Shown piece after piece: positions 34,517 to 44,484 of a DNA stretch of 64,000 nt. The first letter of the stretch is position 1; each line of letters starts with the position of its first letter. Source of the DNA: JACMLD01 sp963705285 (GTDB lineage: Bacteria > Bacteroidota > Bacteroidia > Chitinophagales > Chitinophagaceae). The position numbers and the translations under genes are program-made. The notes beneath the pieces were generated by a model, which saw only the letters and a program-made list of their open reading frames with translations, did no database searches and was not told the DNA's origin. Where the stretch lies: NCBI GenBank assembly GCA_963705285.1, contig OY970066.1:6262001-6326000 (forward strand), in the 5' to 3' direction.

Positions 34517-35527
34517 TTATTTATGAAAGCTATCTTTCATTGCTGCTTTTACCATTGTTTCATATTCGTTTAGCTCGTCTGCACCTGGGGGCAGCCCCAT
34601 TAGCAAGTGAATTTGTCCGGCAAAACATTTGTCCCAAACCTTTACTCCAGATTCCCGGAGTTTTGAAGCATATAGAATACCGTCTTCCCTTAATGGGTCA
34701 AACTGCGAATTAATGATCACTGCCGGAGGTAAACCTCTCAAGTCTTGCGTAAGAATTGGTGACACTTCAGGATTGTTATATTCACCTGGAGCATAATTTT
34801 CTATAGCGAAATAGCAAGCTGCTTTTGTTTGCCAATATCCTTTGGCATTTTCAGTATACGAAACGGATGTTTCCATATTTATAGGGCGGCAATCAACAGG
34901 AAGGCCATTCATTATCTGAAGCTTAATTTTGTTTGAGACGCCGTCCTTTTTTGCCTTTTGAGTTACAACAGCAACTAAATTAGCACCTGCACTATTTCCC
35001 ATTAATGCGATTCGGCTGGTGTCGCCGCCAAATTCACTGCCATGGTTTGCAATCCACTTGAAAGCATTGTAACTGTCATTTACAGCCGCCGGAAATTTGT
35101 GTTCGGGAGCAACCCTGTAGTCAACAGCAAAAACAAGTGCTCCATAAGTTCTGGCATCCTGCCAAAGTGAATGCTCTAATCCGGGTATTAAAGGTGCTAT
35201 AAAACCTCCTCCATGATAATTAATGATGATAGGGGCATTTTGTAAATGTGCCGGGTTAAAAATTAAAACAGGAATACTGTCTGCAGTTATTTTGATGCGC
35301 CGCACATCTTCTTTTGGGTAAGGGATAAGTGGCGGGCCTGTATACTTTAGTTGTTCGATGGGTATGCTACGCAGTTGTTCAATAGTCAGGTCCTGATAGC
35401 CTATCATTTTCAAAAAAGAAGCCACTCTTTTGTCCAATTGTCTTGTACCGCATTCTTGCCCAAAAGCCCCCTGTTGGGGGAATATGAATAGAAGAATGAC
35501 AAATGTAAATAGCATTACTTTTTTCAT
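34517..35527 (-). CDS. Secreted alpha/beta hydrolase, HSL/GDXG-like
   Basis: 336 aa from the ATG at 35527, which begins a signal peptide (KKVMLFTFVILLFIFPQQGAFG). Oxyanion-hole motif NYHGGGFIAPLIPG, YRVAPEHKFPAAVNDSYNAF, nucleophile MGNSAGANLVAV, acid in NSQFDPLREDG and a His in FAGQIHLLMGLP. This is the hormone-sensitive-lipase family, acting on short acyl esters; likely periplasmic. Convergent with the SDR gene. Confidence 0.88.
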   Translation of the reverse strand: MKKVMLFTFVILLFIFPQQGAFGQECGTRQLDKRVASFLKMIGYQDLTIEQLRSIPIEQLKYTGPPLIPYPKEDVRRIKITADSIPVLIFNPAHLQNAPIIINYHGGGFIAPLIPGLEHSLWQDARTYGALVFAVDYRVAPEHKFPAAVNDSYNAFKWIANHGSEFGGDTSRIALMGNSAGANLVAVVTQKAKKDGVSNKIKLQIMNGLPVDCRPINMETSVSYTENAKGYWQTKAACYFAIENYAPGEYNNPEVSPILTQDLRGLPPAVIINSQFDPLREDGILYASKLRESGVKVWDKCFAGQIHLLMGLPPGADELNEYETMVKAAMKDSFHK

Positions 35528-35657
35528 GATAGAATTTCTTATTAAATTAAAAAGAGAATATATATTCAAACATTTTTTATGCGGAGCAACTGCGCTTAAA
35601 ACCTTATTCTTTTTCTTTTAATAAAACTTCACGTTTTTCCTTTGTTTCAGGGATAAA

Positions 35658-36800
35658 TTATAGCATTAAAGTTTTTTTGAAACTTTCTATTGCTTTTGCT
35701 TTATCTCCTTTTGCCAGGTATAGGTCGCCCAATCCATCATAACAATTAGCTGTCCTGGGGTAGTTTGTAATATTCAATTCGAATAACGCTTCCGCCTTCT
35801 TAAATTGCTTTTGTTTCATCATAAAGTATCCAAGATTATTGACTTGGCTTTCATTTGGTTTTATGAGATAGCCCATTTGAACAGAAACATTTTTATAGTG
35901 GGTTATAAACAAAGAATCCAGGTTAAAGTTGGGATCTTCTAACTGGCTGTTGTAGATCTTAAGTTTGTAATAGTTGAAAATAAACCGGAGTGCATCATAC
36001 TCGCCAATCAACCGTACAGAGCTGTGATCATCGTACTCATAAAACTTATGTTGGAACCGAAGCTGATTGTTTTTATTTTGGGAAATATCTTTAATAAACT
36101 TGAGGTTGCTTCGGATTAGTTCAGTACCCTCAGTAGTATCTTGTTGCACTTGCAGTGTATCCATGCCCTTTTCCAACCGGTTTGCCAACGCCATGAACAA
36201 GGTTTTACCTTTATAATTTGTATTTGCTAAAGTAATTTTTGCTTCCTTTACAATTTGCTCATCGTTCCACCATAAAGCACCATCCAGCGAAACATAAGCA
36301 TCGAATAAATAAGGATTATGTACCATTGTATGTACAACCGTGAGGCCGCCAACGGAATGACCAATAAAGATCTTATACCCCGCTGTTAGATAATTGGAGT
36401 CGATGTATGGTATCAATTCCTTTTCAACATAGTTCATGAATTGTTCGCCATTGCCGGTGATACCAGGCGTTTCCCTATCTGTACCAAAAGTTAGGTCTTT
36501 CATCCGGGCAGGATGTAAAATGCCTACAACGATCCTGGGCGGGCAAAGGCCTGCATTGCTCATGAACTCAGTCATACTAACAACATCATTAAAATTGCCA
36601 TCGCCGTCTAATAAATAGATCACTGGAAAATGTTCCTTGCCTGTATTGCTGTTTGGCAGATGAATCCAAACCTTACGTGGTTCATCCAAAGTTTTGGATT
36701 CAATAATTTTTTCAAATCCGCTTGTGAAAGGGTTGTTTTCCTGTGCTTTGTCGAAAAAGAAAAAAAGTAATAATGCAATACAGCAAGTGTATGTTTTCAT
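35658..36800 (-). CDS. Secreted esterase (IroE/BesA-like) with C-terminal TPR
   Basis: 380 aa. Short signal peptide (MKTYTCCIALLLFFFFDKAQ). The esterase D-like fold shows RKVWIHLPNSNTGKEHFPVIYLLDGDG, GILHPARMKDLTFGTDR, the nucleophile IGHSVGGLTVVH and an acid-His end (DDHSSV). Residues about 315-375 are two tetratricopeptide repeats (NLGYFMMKQKQFKKAEALF, GLGDLYLAKGDKAKAIESF). Family members hydrolyse siderophore or other esters. A broken copy of this gene lies at 38560-38951. Confidence 0.87.
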   Translation of the reverse strand: MKTYTCCIALLLFFFFDKAQENNPFTSGFEKIIESKTLDEPRKVWIHLPNSNTGKEHFPVIYLLDGDGNFNDVVSMTEFMSNAGLCPPRIVVGILHPARMKDLTFGTDRETPGITGNGEQFMNYVEKELIPYIDSNYLTAGYKIFIGHSVGGLTVVHTMVHNPYLFDAYVSLDGALWWNDEQIVKEAKITLANTNYKGKTLFMALANRLEKGMDTLQVQQDTTEGTELIRSNLKFIKDISQNKNNQLRFQHKFYEYDDHSSVRLIGEYDALRFIFNYYKLKIYNSQLEDPNFNLDSLFITHYKNVSVQMGYLIKPNESQVNNLGYFMMKQKQFKKAEALFELNITNYPRTANCYDGLGDLYLAKGDKAKAIESFKKTLML

Positions 36801-37207
36801 GGTGTTCCGCGTTTTGATGTAGAATAGTGTTGTTTATGTATGATACGCTATTGTAATGGATTTAACATCTTTTCATTGCCGATCTTTTGCACAAATGCTC
36901 CAGCCAATTGTTACAGGCCGGGCAATAAAATTTAAATATCTCTTTTCAATCTTACTAAAGCACAAAGTACTTGCAGGTACAAGCTGGCAGGTAGGACAAT
37001 GATGCAGTTGAATTGGATTGCTCTTAAGTTTTATATAACCAAGCGGCGGTTTAGCTTGTATGCATTTAAAGTAAGGGCTGATAGATTGTGCCGGATAAGA
37101 GCGAATTGAAATTCATTATTAGTACTATATAACTACGCAATTGTCCTATTAAGTTGGCGTCGGTGAAATTACTTTTGCAATCAATAAATGACACTAATTC
37201 AAAAACA
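36801..37207. other. Intergenic, first 100 bp duplicated at 38952-39060
   Basis: The leader of the esterase gene (GTTTTGATGTAGAATAGTG ... GGATTTAACATCTTTTCATTG) recurs upstream of the broken copy. TACTTTTG at 37170-37177 fits the -7 consensus 30 bp before the next start. No gene seen in the rest. Confidence 0.5.
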
Positions 37208-37441
37208 ATGAGTATGAAAACAAAAATGAAATTGATAGCTTCTTTAAAAGTTTGGGCCGTCATCTATCCGTCAATAACCTTGTTTCTTTATCTATTTGGA
37301 GAAGCACTCTCAGTGTTGCCATTGTATCAAAGAACATTCCTGCTGACCATTTCATTGGTGCCATGGATAATATTTGCCGGGGTCCCTTTCATTGATTCAA
37401 TCATTAAGAAGGTTGCCAATAGAAACAAAAAATTCCAATAA
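37208..37441 (+). CDS. Small two-span membrane protein, unknown
   Basis: 77 aa from the ATG at 37208. Two hydrophobic segments (VWAVIYPSITLFLYLFGEAL and LLTISLVPWIIFAGVPFI) are joined by a short loop, with a basic C-terminus (KKVANRNKKFQ). It has no named family that I can assign. A -7 box TACTTTTG lies 30 bp upstream. It precedes the TrxR-like gene by 113 bp. Confidence 0.6.
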   Translation: MSMKTKMKLIASLKVWAVIYPSITLFLYLFGEALSVLPLYQRTFLLTISLVPWIIFAGVPFIDSIIKKVANRNKKFQ

Positions 37442-37554
37442 AAACCATTCTGCCATGACGGCTTTAACAGGAAACGGAGTTTATTAAGACAAGCCGCAAA
37501 ACGTTTCCGTTATGGTTGCTGATATATTACCAGCCACATTTTAAAAAGTAAAAA

Positions 37555-38463
37555 ATGAACGACACCGATATTTTTGATGTAATAATAATTGGTGGTAGTT
37601 ATTCCGGCCTTGCGGCCGGCATGGCGCTCGGAAGAGCTTTAAAAAAAGTTTTAATTATCGATGGAGGTAAGCCTTGCAACCGGCAAACACCCTATTCGCA
37701 CAATTTTATTACGCATGATGGCAACACCCCAACTGAAATAGCCGCCTTAGCCAATCTGCAGGTAAGAAGTTACGATACAGTAAAGTTCTATGATAGTTTG
37801 GCAATAAGCGCCAACAAAACTGAAATTGGTTTTGAAATTCGGGCAGCGTCGGCTGAGTGTTTCTCAGCTAAAAAACTAATTTTTGCAACTGGTATAAAAG
37901 ATGCGACGGCTGATATAGCTGGATTTGAAACATGCTGGGGTATTTCTATCCTGCATTGTCCTTATTGTCATGGATATGAAGTCCGTCATAAAAAAACAGG
38001 CGTCCTGGCTAATGGAGAAACAGCTTATGACTTAGCAAGGCTCATTTCGAACTGGACCAATGATTTAATCTTGTTTATTAATGGGCCAGCAACATTGGCC
38101 CCGGATCAAGTTGCGCAACTGGCCAAACATAACATTACAATTGTTGAAAAAGAAATCGAAAGATTAGACCATCTAGCGGGATATATCAACCATATTGTTT
38201 TCAGGGATGGAACAAACTACGCCATCACCGCCCTGTATACAGCCGTTACCTTTGAACAACATTGCAAAGTTCCGGAGTCGCTGGGCTGCGAATTAACGGA
38301 TGAAGGCTATATTAAGGTTGATGCTTCCCACGAAACAACTGTAAAAGGAATTTATGCATGCGGAGACAATGTTACCCGGATGCGAACAGTAGCCAATGCG
38401 GTTGCAATGGGAACTACCACTGGTATTACTGTGAGCAAAAGAATAATATTTGAAAGCTTCTAA
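37555..38463 (+). CDS. Thioredoxin-reductase-like flavoprotein
   Basis: 302 aa. FAD-binding VIIIGGSYSGLAAGMALGRA, redox-type CPYC motif after ILH (about 140), a second nucleotide-binding region and the FAD end motif GIYACGDNVTRMRTVANAVAMG. The NADPH motif is not the standard GxGxxA (TGVLANGETAYDLARL), so the electron donor is uncertain. Similar to the short TrxR-like proteins often found with AraC and stress genes in Bacteroidota. Confidence 0.87.
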   Translation: MNDTDIFDVIIIGGSYSGLAAGMALGRALKKVLIIDGGKPCNRQTPYSHNFITHDGNTPTEIAALANLQVRSYDTVKFYDSLAISANKTEIGFEIRAASAECFSAKKLIFATGIKDATADIAGFETCWGISILHCPYCHGYEVRHKKTGVLANGETAYDLARLISNWTNDLILFINGPATLAPDQVAQLAKHNITIVEKEIERLDHLAGYINHIVFRDGTNYAITALYTAVTFEQHCKVPESLGCELTDEGYIKVDASHETTVKGIYACGDNVTRMRTVANAVAMGTTTGITVSKRIIFESF

Positions 38464-38559
38464 CAATGCTGGTCAGAAGTTTTTGTCGATATTTCAAAGA
38501 GCAAAGAAATTTCAAGTTTTTTTGCGGAGCAACTGCTTTGCAAACACTTATTTTTTCTT

Positions 38560-38951
38560 TTAATAAAAGTTCAGTTTGGAGTAGATGTACGGTATCAATT
38601 CCCTTTCAACATAGTTCATGAATTTTTCCCCATTGCCGGTGATACCAGGCGTTTCCCTATCTGTACCAAAAGTTAGGTCTTTCATCCGGGCAGGATGTAA
38701 AATGCTTACTACGATCATAGGCGAACAAGGGCCTGTTTTGCTCATGAACTCAGTCATACTATTAACCTCATTAAAATTTCCATCGCCGTCTAATAAATAG
38801 ATCACCGGAAATGCCTTGCCTGCATTGCTGTTTGGCAAATGAATCCAAACTTTACGTTGTTCACCCAAAATTTTGGAGGCGGGTTGCTTTCCTGTGCTTT
38901 GCCGAAAAAGGGAAAAAGTAATAATGCAATACAGCAATTGTATGTTTTCAA
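38560..38951 (-). pseudogene. Broken duplicate of the TPR-esterase gene
   Basis: Residues corresponding to 1-25 (KTYNCCIALLLFPFFGKAQES) and about 37-140 (RKVWIHLPNSNAGK ... TFGTDRETPGITGNGEKFMNYVE) of the 35658-36800 gene are present in two frames. The start ATG has become TTG, a small deletion shifts the frame after residue 25, and the catalytic Ser onward is deleted. The 3' flank (GCGGAGCAACTGC ... TTTTAATAAAA) still matches that of the intact copy at 35580-35630, so about 790 bp were lost internally. Confidence 0.85.
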
Positions 38952-39075
38952 AATGTTCCGTGTTTTGATGTAGAATAGTGCTGTTTTATGTATCATTCGC
39001 TATTGTTTTGGATTTAACATCTTTTCATTGCTGCTCTTTGCACAAACGATCCAACCATTATATTTGTTGTCACTC

Positions 39076-39498
39076 CTATCTTGCCTCTTCTATTAAAGGC
39101 AATAACCGGGAATCCTCCAACGCTGCACTACGATGTCCAATGCCTTTCATATACTCATGGTTCGACTCAAATGCAATAAAACTATCGGAACTATTTTGCC
39201 TGATCAGCAGAACAGCATCCCAGTGTTCGTCAGTTGGTCCTATCAAAAAATCTCCTGCTTCACCCATAAATAAAATTTCTCCGCCGGATGCTATCAAAAA
39301 CGGTAGCGTATGTTCAATATAAAGTTGATAGGCAATTTTTCCACTTATGGGTTCAGTTGGCTTCAGTTCTGGACTGTCCGAGTAATCAGCAATCGCACGA
39401 AAGCGGATAAGGTTCAACATTACAACAGGGCCTTCGATTTGGCGCATAATAAAGGCTCTTCCCGCTTCTTGTGTCGGCATTAAATATTTCTTATCCAT
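39076..39498 (-). CDS. DUF1330 domain protein
   Basis: 140 aa with the ferredoxin-like DUF1330 fold: GPVVMLNLIRFRAIADYS, AYQLYIEHTLPFLIASGGEILFMGEA, DAVLLIRQNSSDSFIAF. Function unknown; relatives are stand-alone dimeric proteins of about 95-150 aa. No signal peptide. Confidence 0.82.
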   Translation of the reverse strand: MDKKYLMPTQEAGRAFIMRQIEGPVVMLNLIRFRAIADYSDSPELKPTEPISGKIAYQLYIEHTLPFLIASGGEILFMGEAGDFLIGPTDEHWDAVLLIRQNSSDSFIAFESNHEYMKGIGHRSAALEDSRLLPLIEEAR

Positions 39499-39746
39499 TT
39501 GTTTGTTGTTTTATTAGGTTTCAAAGTCGTTAACAAGACTCCATATTTGCTTGTGCAGCCAATGCGGGTGATAATTAATCAAGGGTATTTTTGCCTTGGC
39601 TTTGCGCTTCGTTGCTTTTTAGTTTACCCAAATGGGTATCATTAAATGGTTGTTTAAAATCTTTGGTTGCTTTTATTCTCAATAAGAATGGAACTCAAAC
39701 TGCAAGTATTTGTGTCCGGCCTATCTGAGACAAATCCACTTTTGCC

Positions 39747-39937
39747 TTAATGAAATGCAGCTGATTTCCTGCTGCTTTTTGTGGCCCTGCTTCTTCGCTG
39801 GACATCCCACAGGTCAACTATATTGAAACCTTTACAGCAATAAAATTCATCGCTATAGTTTCACTTACTACGGCGGTTAGCCCTTTTATTTGCTCTGTAG
39901 TGATTGTTGATGATCTATCTTCAGTTAGCTTTTTCAT
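39747..39937 (-). pseudogene. Small frameshifted gene with an FNIVDLWDVQRR tail
   Basis: One frame begins MKKLTEDRSSTITTEQIKGL and stops after 39 codons at 39818. An overlapping frame carries CCKGFNIVDLWDVQRRSR to a stop at 39747. The FxxxDLWxxQRRxR ending is one I associate with small Bacteroidota proteins (FTAADLWNIQRR). A one-base shift joining both would give a 60-aa protein. The remainder of the 39499-39991 gap holds nothing I recognise. Confidence 0.35.
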
Positions 39938-39991
39938 GCTATGTTATTGTATGTTTTGTCAATGTCAATGTGTGTACGGAAATAAAATATG

Positions 39992-40714
39992 TCATTTTAA
40001 AAAGCTGCTATCCGAAGGTTTAAAACCTTTAACAACCAGGTAGACGCCCAGTGAAAATTCAAACAATGCTACCATCAATGACGCCAGGCCTTCCAAAGCA
40101 GAATGTTGCCCGATAGCACCCCACAGGATGGCAATGCAACCTGCTACAAGCGGAACGGCTCCAATGATTCCAATAAGCGATAGCACCCTCGGTACTAATC
40201 GTGACTGGTAAAGCAGGCAACCCAGCAGTACATCGTTAAGGGCAGGTATAAAGCTTTGGCCGAGCAGGAAAATGCGGTCGTAGAGCGTCACAAGCGCGTG
40301 GCCGGTAGCCAATGATTCTGCACCTGCCCCAGTCTGTTTTAAACTTACTACAGATAGCAAGAAGCATACACCTGCGAACATGGTGCCGGCCTCCAATACA
40401 CGTGAAGCGACAAGTCCCAGCGCAAGCCCTTCGTTTTGTTTCTTAAGGATCGGGTACAACGTAATGGCTGTGCCGATGCCGGCAAGTGCCACAATGATTT
40501 CCAGGATGCAGCCGACGATAACATTGGTATCGGCGCCTGTACCAGTGATGTAGTTCGGCTCATGAACCGGGCCGTAAAGTACTAAAGTAGGTATAGAAAC
40601 AAAAGTGAGCAGGTAGAGTATGCCAGCTAAAAGGGAGGTCTTCCGGAACGATGTCATCGCCGTCCGTTGTGTTGGCACAGCAATGGCAATTGCAGTAGTA
40701 TGACTTGTATTCAC
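39992..40714 (-). CDS. DUF4386 membrane protein
   Basis: 240 aa with six predicted membrane spans. DUF4386 marks: KTSLLAGILYLLTFVSIPTL, the YGPVHEPNYI loop, IVALAGIGTAITLYPILKKQN, LGLVASRVLEAGTMFAGVCF, FIPALNDVLLGCLLYQSRLVPR. Function unknown; common beside LytTR or TetR regulators in Bacteroidota and Firmicutes. Same orientation as the barrel protein and two-component genes upstream. Confidence 0.85.
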   Translation of the reverse strand: MNTSHTTAIAIAVPTQRTAMTSFRKTSLLAGILYLLTFVSIPTLVLYGPVHEPNYITGTGADTNVIVGCILEIIVALAGIGTAITLYPILKKQNEGLALGLVASRVLEAGTMFAGVCFLLSVVSLKQTGAGAESLATGHALVTLYDRIFLLGQSFIPALNDVLLGCLLYQSRLVPRVLSLIGIIGAVPLVAGCIAILWGAIGQHSALEGLASLMVALFEFSLGVYLVVKGFKPSDSSFLK

Positions 40715-40796
40715 TATTTTACTTTTTAAAACCTGTTCAATTATTTAATAAAGATCAAACAGAGCACTTGCTTGGAAAGTGGCCCTTGTCACTTTT

Positions 40797-41489
40797 TTAT
40801 TTCCTACCTATTGGATTCGTTTTCCATGGCTTGGAAAAATGCACACTTATCATCACAGCCCTGTTATAAATGTCTTTGTTAGAAGCAATATTGGTTAAGC
40901 CGTAGTTGTATCGTATATCCAGGGCAATCCGTCTTTTTTTAAATGGAAACTCAACGCCTCCGCCCACTTGTACCCCGGCATCGAAACGTTTAAAGCCTCC
41001 GGTGGAATTTGCAAAAGTCAGTTTCGTAGATTTATCCTCAAGTTTGCTGCTTCCACTAAGATTGTAAGCAATGGAAGGTCCAGCATTCATGTAGAATTGC
41101 CCAAAATGAAAACGAGCAAGTATTGGTATTTCTATAGAGTTTAAGTGAATGCTTGATTCGCCTGGAGTTAAAGGGTTATTATTTTTCAACTTTCCACCTT
41201 TTCTAATAAAATAGAGCTCAGACAAAACTGAAAATCCAGGCGTAATTCCAGCTTGGAATGATGCCCCGGCCTGTATGCCATTATTCGATTTTTTATAATC
41301 AGCAAGACGGCTGTTTGCATCTCCATAATTTAAATTGGTGCTTACTACATTAATCATCAGGTCCAGGTAAGTCTTTGGTGTTTTTTGGCTTTTTGAGGGA
41401 TTTTCTGGCGCCGCTTGATCCTGACCGAATGCTGCAGCCGACATGAAAATCATAATGATGATTAGCCCGGTGTGTACTACTTTTCTCAT
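40797..41489 (-). CDS. Outer-membrane beta-barrel protein
   Basis: 230 aa from the ATG at 41489, start of a signal peptide (HTGLIIIMIFMSAAAFGQ). The mature part alternates polar and aromatic residues as in PorT/OmpW-like eight-strand barrels (SVLSELYFIRKGGKL, SIEIPILARFHFGQFYMNAGPSI, RFDAGVQVGGGVEFPF, RIALDIRYNYGLTNI). Porin-family protein with unknown cargo. It lies just downstream of the LytTR regulator gene in the same direction. Confidence 0.85.
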   Translation of the reverse strand: MRKVVHTGLIIIMIFMSAAAFGQDQAAPENPSKSQKTPKTYLDLMINVVSTNLNYGDANSRLADYKKSNNGIQAGASFQAGITPGFSVLSELYFIRKGGKLKNNNPLTPGESSIHLNSIEIPILARFHFGQFYMNAGPSIAYNLSGSSKLEDKSTKLTFANSTGGFKRFDAGVQVGGGVEFPFKKRRIALDIRYNYGLTNIASNKDIYNRAVMISVHFSKPWKTNPIGRK

Positions 41490-41626
41490 AACTTTTGTTT
41501 TTAATTGTTTTGTTTGATTAATTAAAGCAAAAGTATAAGAGGGACTGTGGGCCTGCAATTCAGCTATGCAAAGAGAGATAGTATGTCTGCAAACAGGGGT
41601 TATTAATCTTCCAAATTTTTGGACCT

Positions 41627-42322
41627 TTATGCCCTGCTGTTAATGAGTTGAAGGAATGCTTCTTTGTAAGTTTCCGAAACAGGAATCATTTGATCCGCAA
41701 TCTTTATCCTGCCCCGTTCTATCGATTCTATTTTATTAACTGCAACCATGTACGACTTGTGTACACGGCACACGAGGTGAGCCGGAATCAGTTGTTCCAA
41801 TTCATTAAAACCTTGTAAGGTCATGATCTTTTTATTTGAAGTATGAATGCGCAGATAGTCCCTCATGCCTTCAATATAAAGAATCTCGCTTATCATGATC
41901 TTTTCAAGCCGGTTTTCAGTTTTCACAAAAATGAAATCAAGTTGCTTTTCGGTGATGCGGTGATTCAAGTTTTCCTGTGCTTTATTTACTGCTTGCAAAA
42001 AGCGATTAAAAGTGAATGGCTTCAAAAGATAGTCTGTAATATGCAACTCATACCCCTTCAATGCATATTCCTGGTAAGCTGTTGTAATGATAACCTGGCT
42101 CGTTATTTTAGAACTTTCCAGTAATTCAATACCTGATAATTCATCCATATTGATGTCCAGGAAAAGAACGTCGACTTTGTTGTTGTTCAAATATGTCAAT
42201 CCATTCAGTGCATTATCAAAAGTAGCATTAAGGCTTAAAAACGGAACTTTGTTTACAAAATCTTTAGTTTTTTCAAGCGCAAGAGGTTCATCTTCTATTA
42301 TGATGCAGGTATATTTATCCAT
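41627..42322 (-). CDS. LytTR-family response regulator
   Basis: 231 aa. Receiver domain with acidic pocket IIEDEP, phospho-acceptor in DVLFLDINMDEL, T/K in IITTAYQEYALKGYE and LLKPF. The LytTR DNA-binding domain covers about 125-231 (FIFVKTENRLEKIMISEILYIEG, MTLQGFNELEQLIPAHLVCRVHKSYMVAVN). The start codon overlaps the end of the kinase gene by 8 bp, so the two are translationally coupled. Confidence 0.93.
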   Translation of the reverse strand: MDKYTCIIIEDEPLALEKTKDFVNKVPFLSLNATFDNALNGLTYLNNNKVDVLFLDINMDELSGIELLESSKITSQVIITTAYQEYALKGYELHITDYLLKPFTFNRFLQAVNKAQENLNHRITEKQLDFIFVKTENRLEKIMISEILYIEGMRDYLRIHTSNKKIMTLQGFNELEQLIPAHLVCRVHKSYMVAVNKIESIERGRIKIADQMIPVSETYKEAFLQLINSRA

Positions 42323-43382
42323 TGCCGATTGTTAAGTGAACGCTGTACAATTCATCGTTTTTGTTTATTTCTAAAAGGTGCTTATCTGCATAAATTAGCC
42401 GGAGTCTTTTTTCAATTAAATCATTGCCTAAACCGCTATCCATTGCCTGGACCTTAAACTTTGAATCAAACTTATTTTCGCATACCATCTTTATTTTTGT
42501 ATCAGTGATAAGAATATTGACAGCGATGGCATTTTCAAGTTTCTTGTTGGTGGTATGCTTAAAGGCGTTCTCTATGAATGGTATAAAGATCATGGGTGCA
42601 ATCGTTTTATTGCCTACATTTCCTGATACTGTAAAGTGTATATAATTTATGTTGGCCGTTCTTATTTTTTGTAGTGCAATGTATTTTTCTATGTACTCAA
42701 TTTCCTGCGACAGCAGAATTTTTTCAGCCATTGTTTCATACAACATAAACCGCATAATGTCTGACAGTTTATTCAAATAGTTGGATGCTTCAACCGCATC
42801 CTTTATAATGAGGGCATCGATGTTGTTGATGGTGTTAAATAGCAGGTGCGGGTCCAGTTTTGACTTTATCAGCGCCAGTTCCATTGCATGATTCTGTTCT
42901 TTCAAAGCCTGTTTCAATTTTATCTCCGTAAACCAGGTGACAAAGCCTTTAATAACCAGCGCCACCATGCCGGACACGGAGCTGATAAATGTCATGACAA
43001 AAATTACTTTAACGGCAGTAGAACGCCCGTTTTTTCCGCCCTGGTCCATATCGATCACATGGCCCGTCTCTATCAAAAAGCGGTGCAGGATATAGGTCAC
43101 AATGGATGCAGAGACGGACATCAGCAAGCCAACAGCGATTGATAGTAGGAACTTCCTTTGTTGAAGATACCTGGGAAACAATAGAAGGTAGTATAGATAA
43201 AATGTAAGAAAAGAAGGTGCAAACGCAAACAATAAAATATTTTCAAAGGCAATGACCATGCGGGAGTTGGGTGCACTGGCATAGAGGCTGCTGCGGTAGT
43301 AAACGCTGAGCATTATTATAATCAATATAAAGAAACATGCCCAAAAACACACATGTAATAAAACGACAAATGACTTTTTCAT
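42315..43382 (-). CDS. LytS-type sensor histidine kinase
   Basis: 355 aa. Four membrane spans in the first 165 residues, then a His_kinase domain with SKLDPHLLFNTINNIDALI (phospho-acceptor His in DPHLLFN) and a HATPase region (MIFIPFIENAFKHTTN, SGLGNDLIEKRLRLIYAD). Partner of the LytTR regulator. Typical Bacteroidota YehU-like system; the signal is unknown. Confidence 0.92.
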   Translation of the reverse strand: MKKSFVVLLHVCFWACFFILIIIMLSVYYRSSLYASAPNSRMVIAFENILLFAFAPSFLTFYLYYLLLFPRYLQQRKFLLSIAVGLLMSVSASIVTYILHRFLIETGHVIDMDQGGKNGRSTAVKVIFVMTFISSVSGMVALVIKGFVTWFTEIKLKQALKEQNHAMELALIKSKLDPHLLFNTINNIDALIIKDAVEASNYLNKLSDIMRFMLYETMAEKILLSQEIEYIEKYIALQKIRTANINYIHFTVSGNVGNKTIAPMIFIPFIENAFKHTTNKKLENAIAVNILITDTKIKMVCENKFDSKFKVQAMDSGLGNDLIEKRLRLIYADKHLLEINKNDELYSVHLTIGNG

Positions 43383-44151
43383 AAATAGAGAGCCCAGGCT
43401 AGTGGACGTGAAGGTCTTTTATTAAGTCCATTTAACACCAAATGATATGCAAATAGGCATTATTCATCTTCAAAAAAGAGGTTTGGGTCGGCTTTGTGGC
43501 AATTCCTTTACTGGCTTGAGAGCGCTCTACGGTTATTAGTTTTACAGGCTGTTTTATCCTCTCCTTTTTCTGGTTTAAACCTTCAATAATTATTATCTTA
43601 TTGATGACACCGTTTCCATCTGAAATGACAGTATTTTTGGAAAAATGTATCTGCCCGGTAGAAGTCCTTGTAACTGATTATACAATGTTGAAAGATACTG
43701 TCAAGGATCAGCACATTTTTATGTTGCGCAGCATGACCCCTGGAACCGATGACAAACAATCGCGAAACCATTCAGGAATAAGTTAATGGTACTGGAAATA
43801 ACGGAATACATAAGAAGAAAGACACAAGCGAAGCTAAAGGGCCTTCAAAAGACAAACAAAACCGGTAAATTTAAACCAAGAAAGCCTACCCTTACCATGC
43901 AGCTAAATACGTTGGTTAACATTTCGAACGAATATACAGCGCAAAATGAACGGTGTACTAAGAAAACGACATACCCTAAATATCATTTTAACTGCAATTC
44001 TTCGCCTTGAACGTAGCAGCATTTCTACCACTACTCTTTACACGGGACACCCCTATCAAAATTTGAAGGGGTCAATGCCTTTTGAACTATGTAAAATACC
44101 TTCGTTTGCGGAGATTTATTAAATACTTTGTAACAATAAAAATGTGGAGTT
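43383..44151. other. 769-bp stretch with only weak open frames
   Basis: Two short plus-strand frames (43601-43786 and 43786-44010, the second basic) abut but show no recognisable domain, and neither has a convincing RBS. I regard the stretch as remnants or intergenic. TACTTTGT near 44131 may be a -7 box for the HTH gene. Confidence 0.4.
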
Positions 44152-44484
44152 ATGGAAAATGTGAAGCAAGAAAAAAGACTACCTGTAACAGCGAAACCAA
44201 TGAACCGGGACCAGCTTTTAACAGCAGGTGATTTATTTGATTTTAAACTGCAATTATTATTTGAAATCAAAACCCTTTTAAAAGAGCAAAACGGCCAGCC
44301 AAACAAGCAATGGTTAAAGAGCCGCGAGGTAAGAAAATTACTCGGGATTTCGCCCGGCACTTTGCAAAACCTACGGGTCAGAAAAATCCTTCCTTTTACC
44401 CGTGTTGGCGGCATCATTTATCATAATGCCGCAGACATCCAGGCAATGCTGGAATCGAAAAAATTACAAAGCAATTTTTCCTGA
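44152..44484 (+). CDS. Helix-turn-helix protein of the mobilisation module (excisionase-like)
   Basis: 110 aa. An N-terminal helical part (TAGDLFDFKLQLLFEIKTLL) precedes a MerR/excisionase-type winged HTH (WLKSREVRKLLGISPGTLQNLRVRKILPFTRVGGIIYHNAADIQAML). Proteins of this type precede mobC and relaxase genes in many Bacteroidota islands and control excision or transfer genes. Confidence 0.85.
   Translation: MENVKQEKRLPVTAKPMNRDQLLTAGDLFDFKLQLLFEIKTLLKEQNGQPNKQWLKSREVRKLLGISPGTLQNLRVRKILPFTRVGGIIYHNAADIQAMLESKKLQSNFS

Noticed and set aside
44031..44417. 128-aa minus-strand open frame
   Set aside because: Antisense to the HTH gene and without domain.
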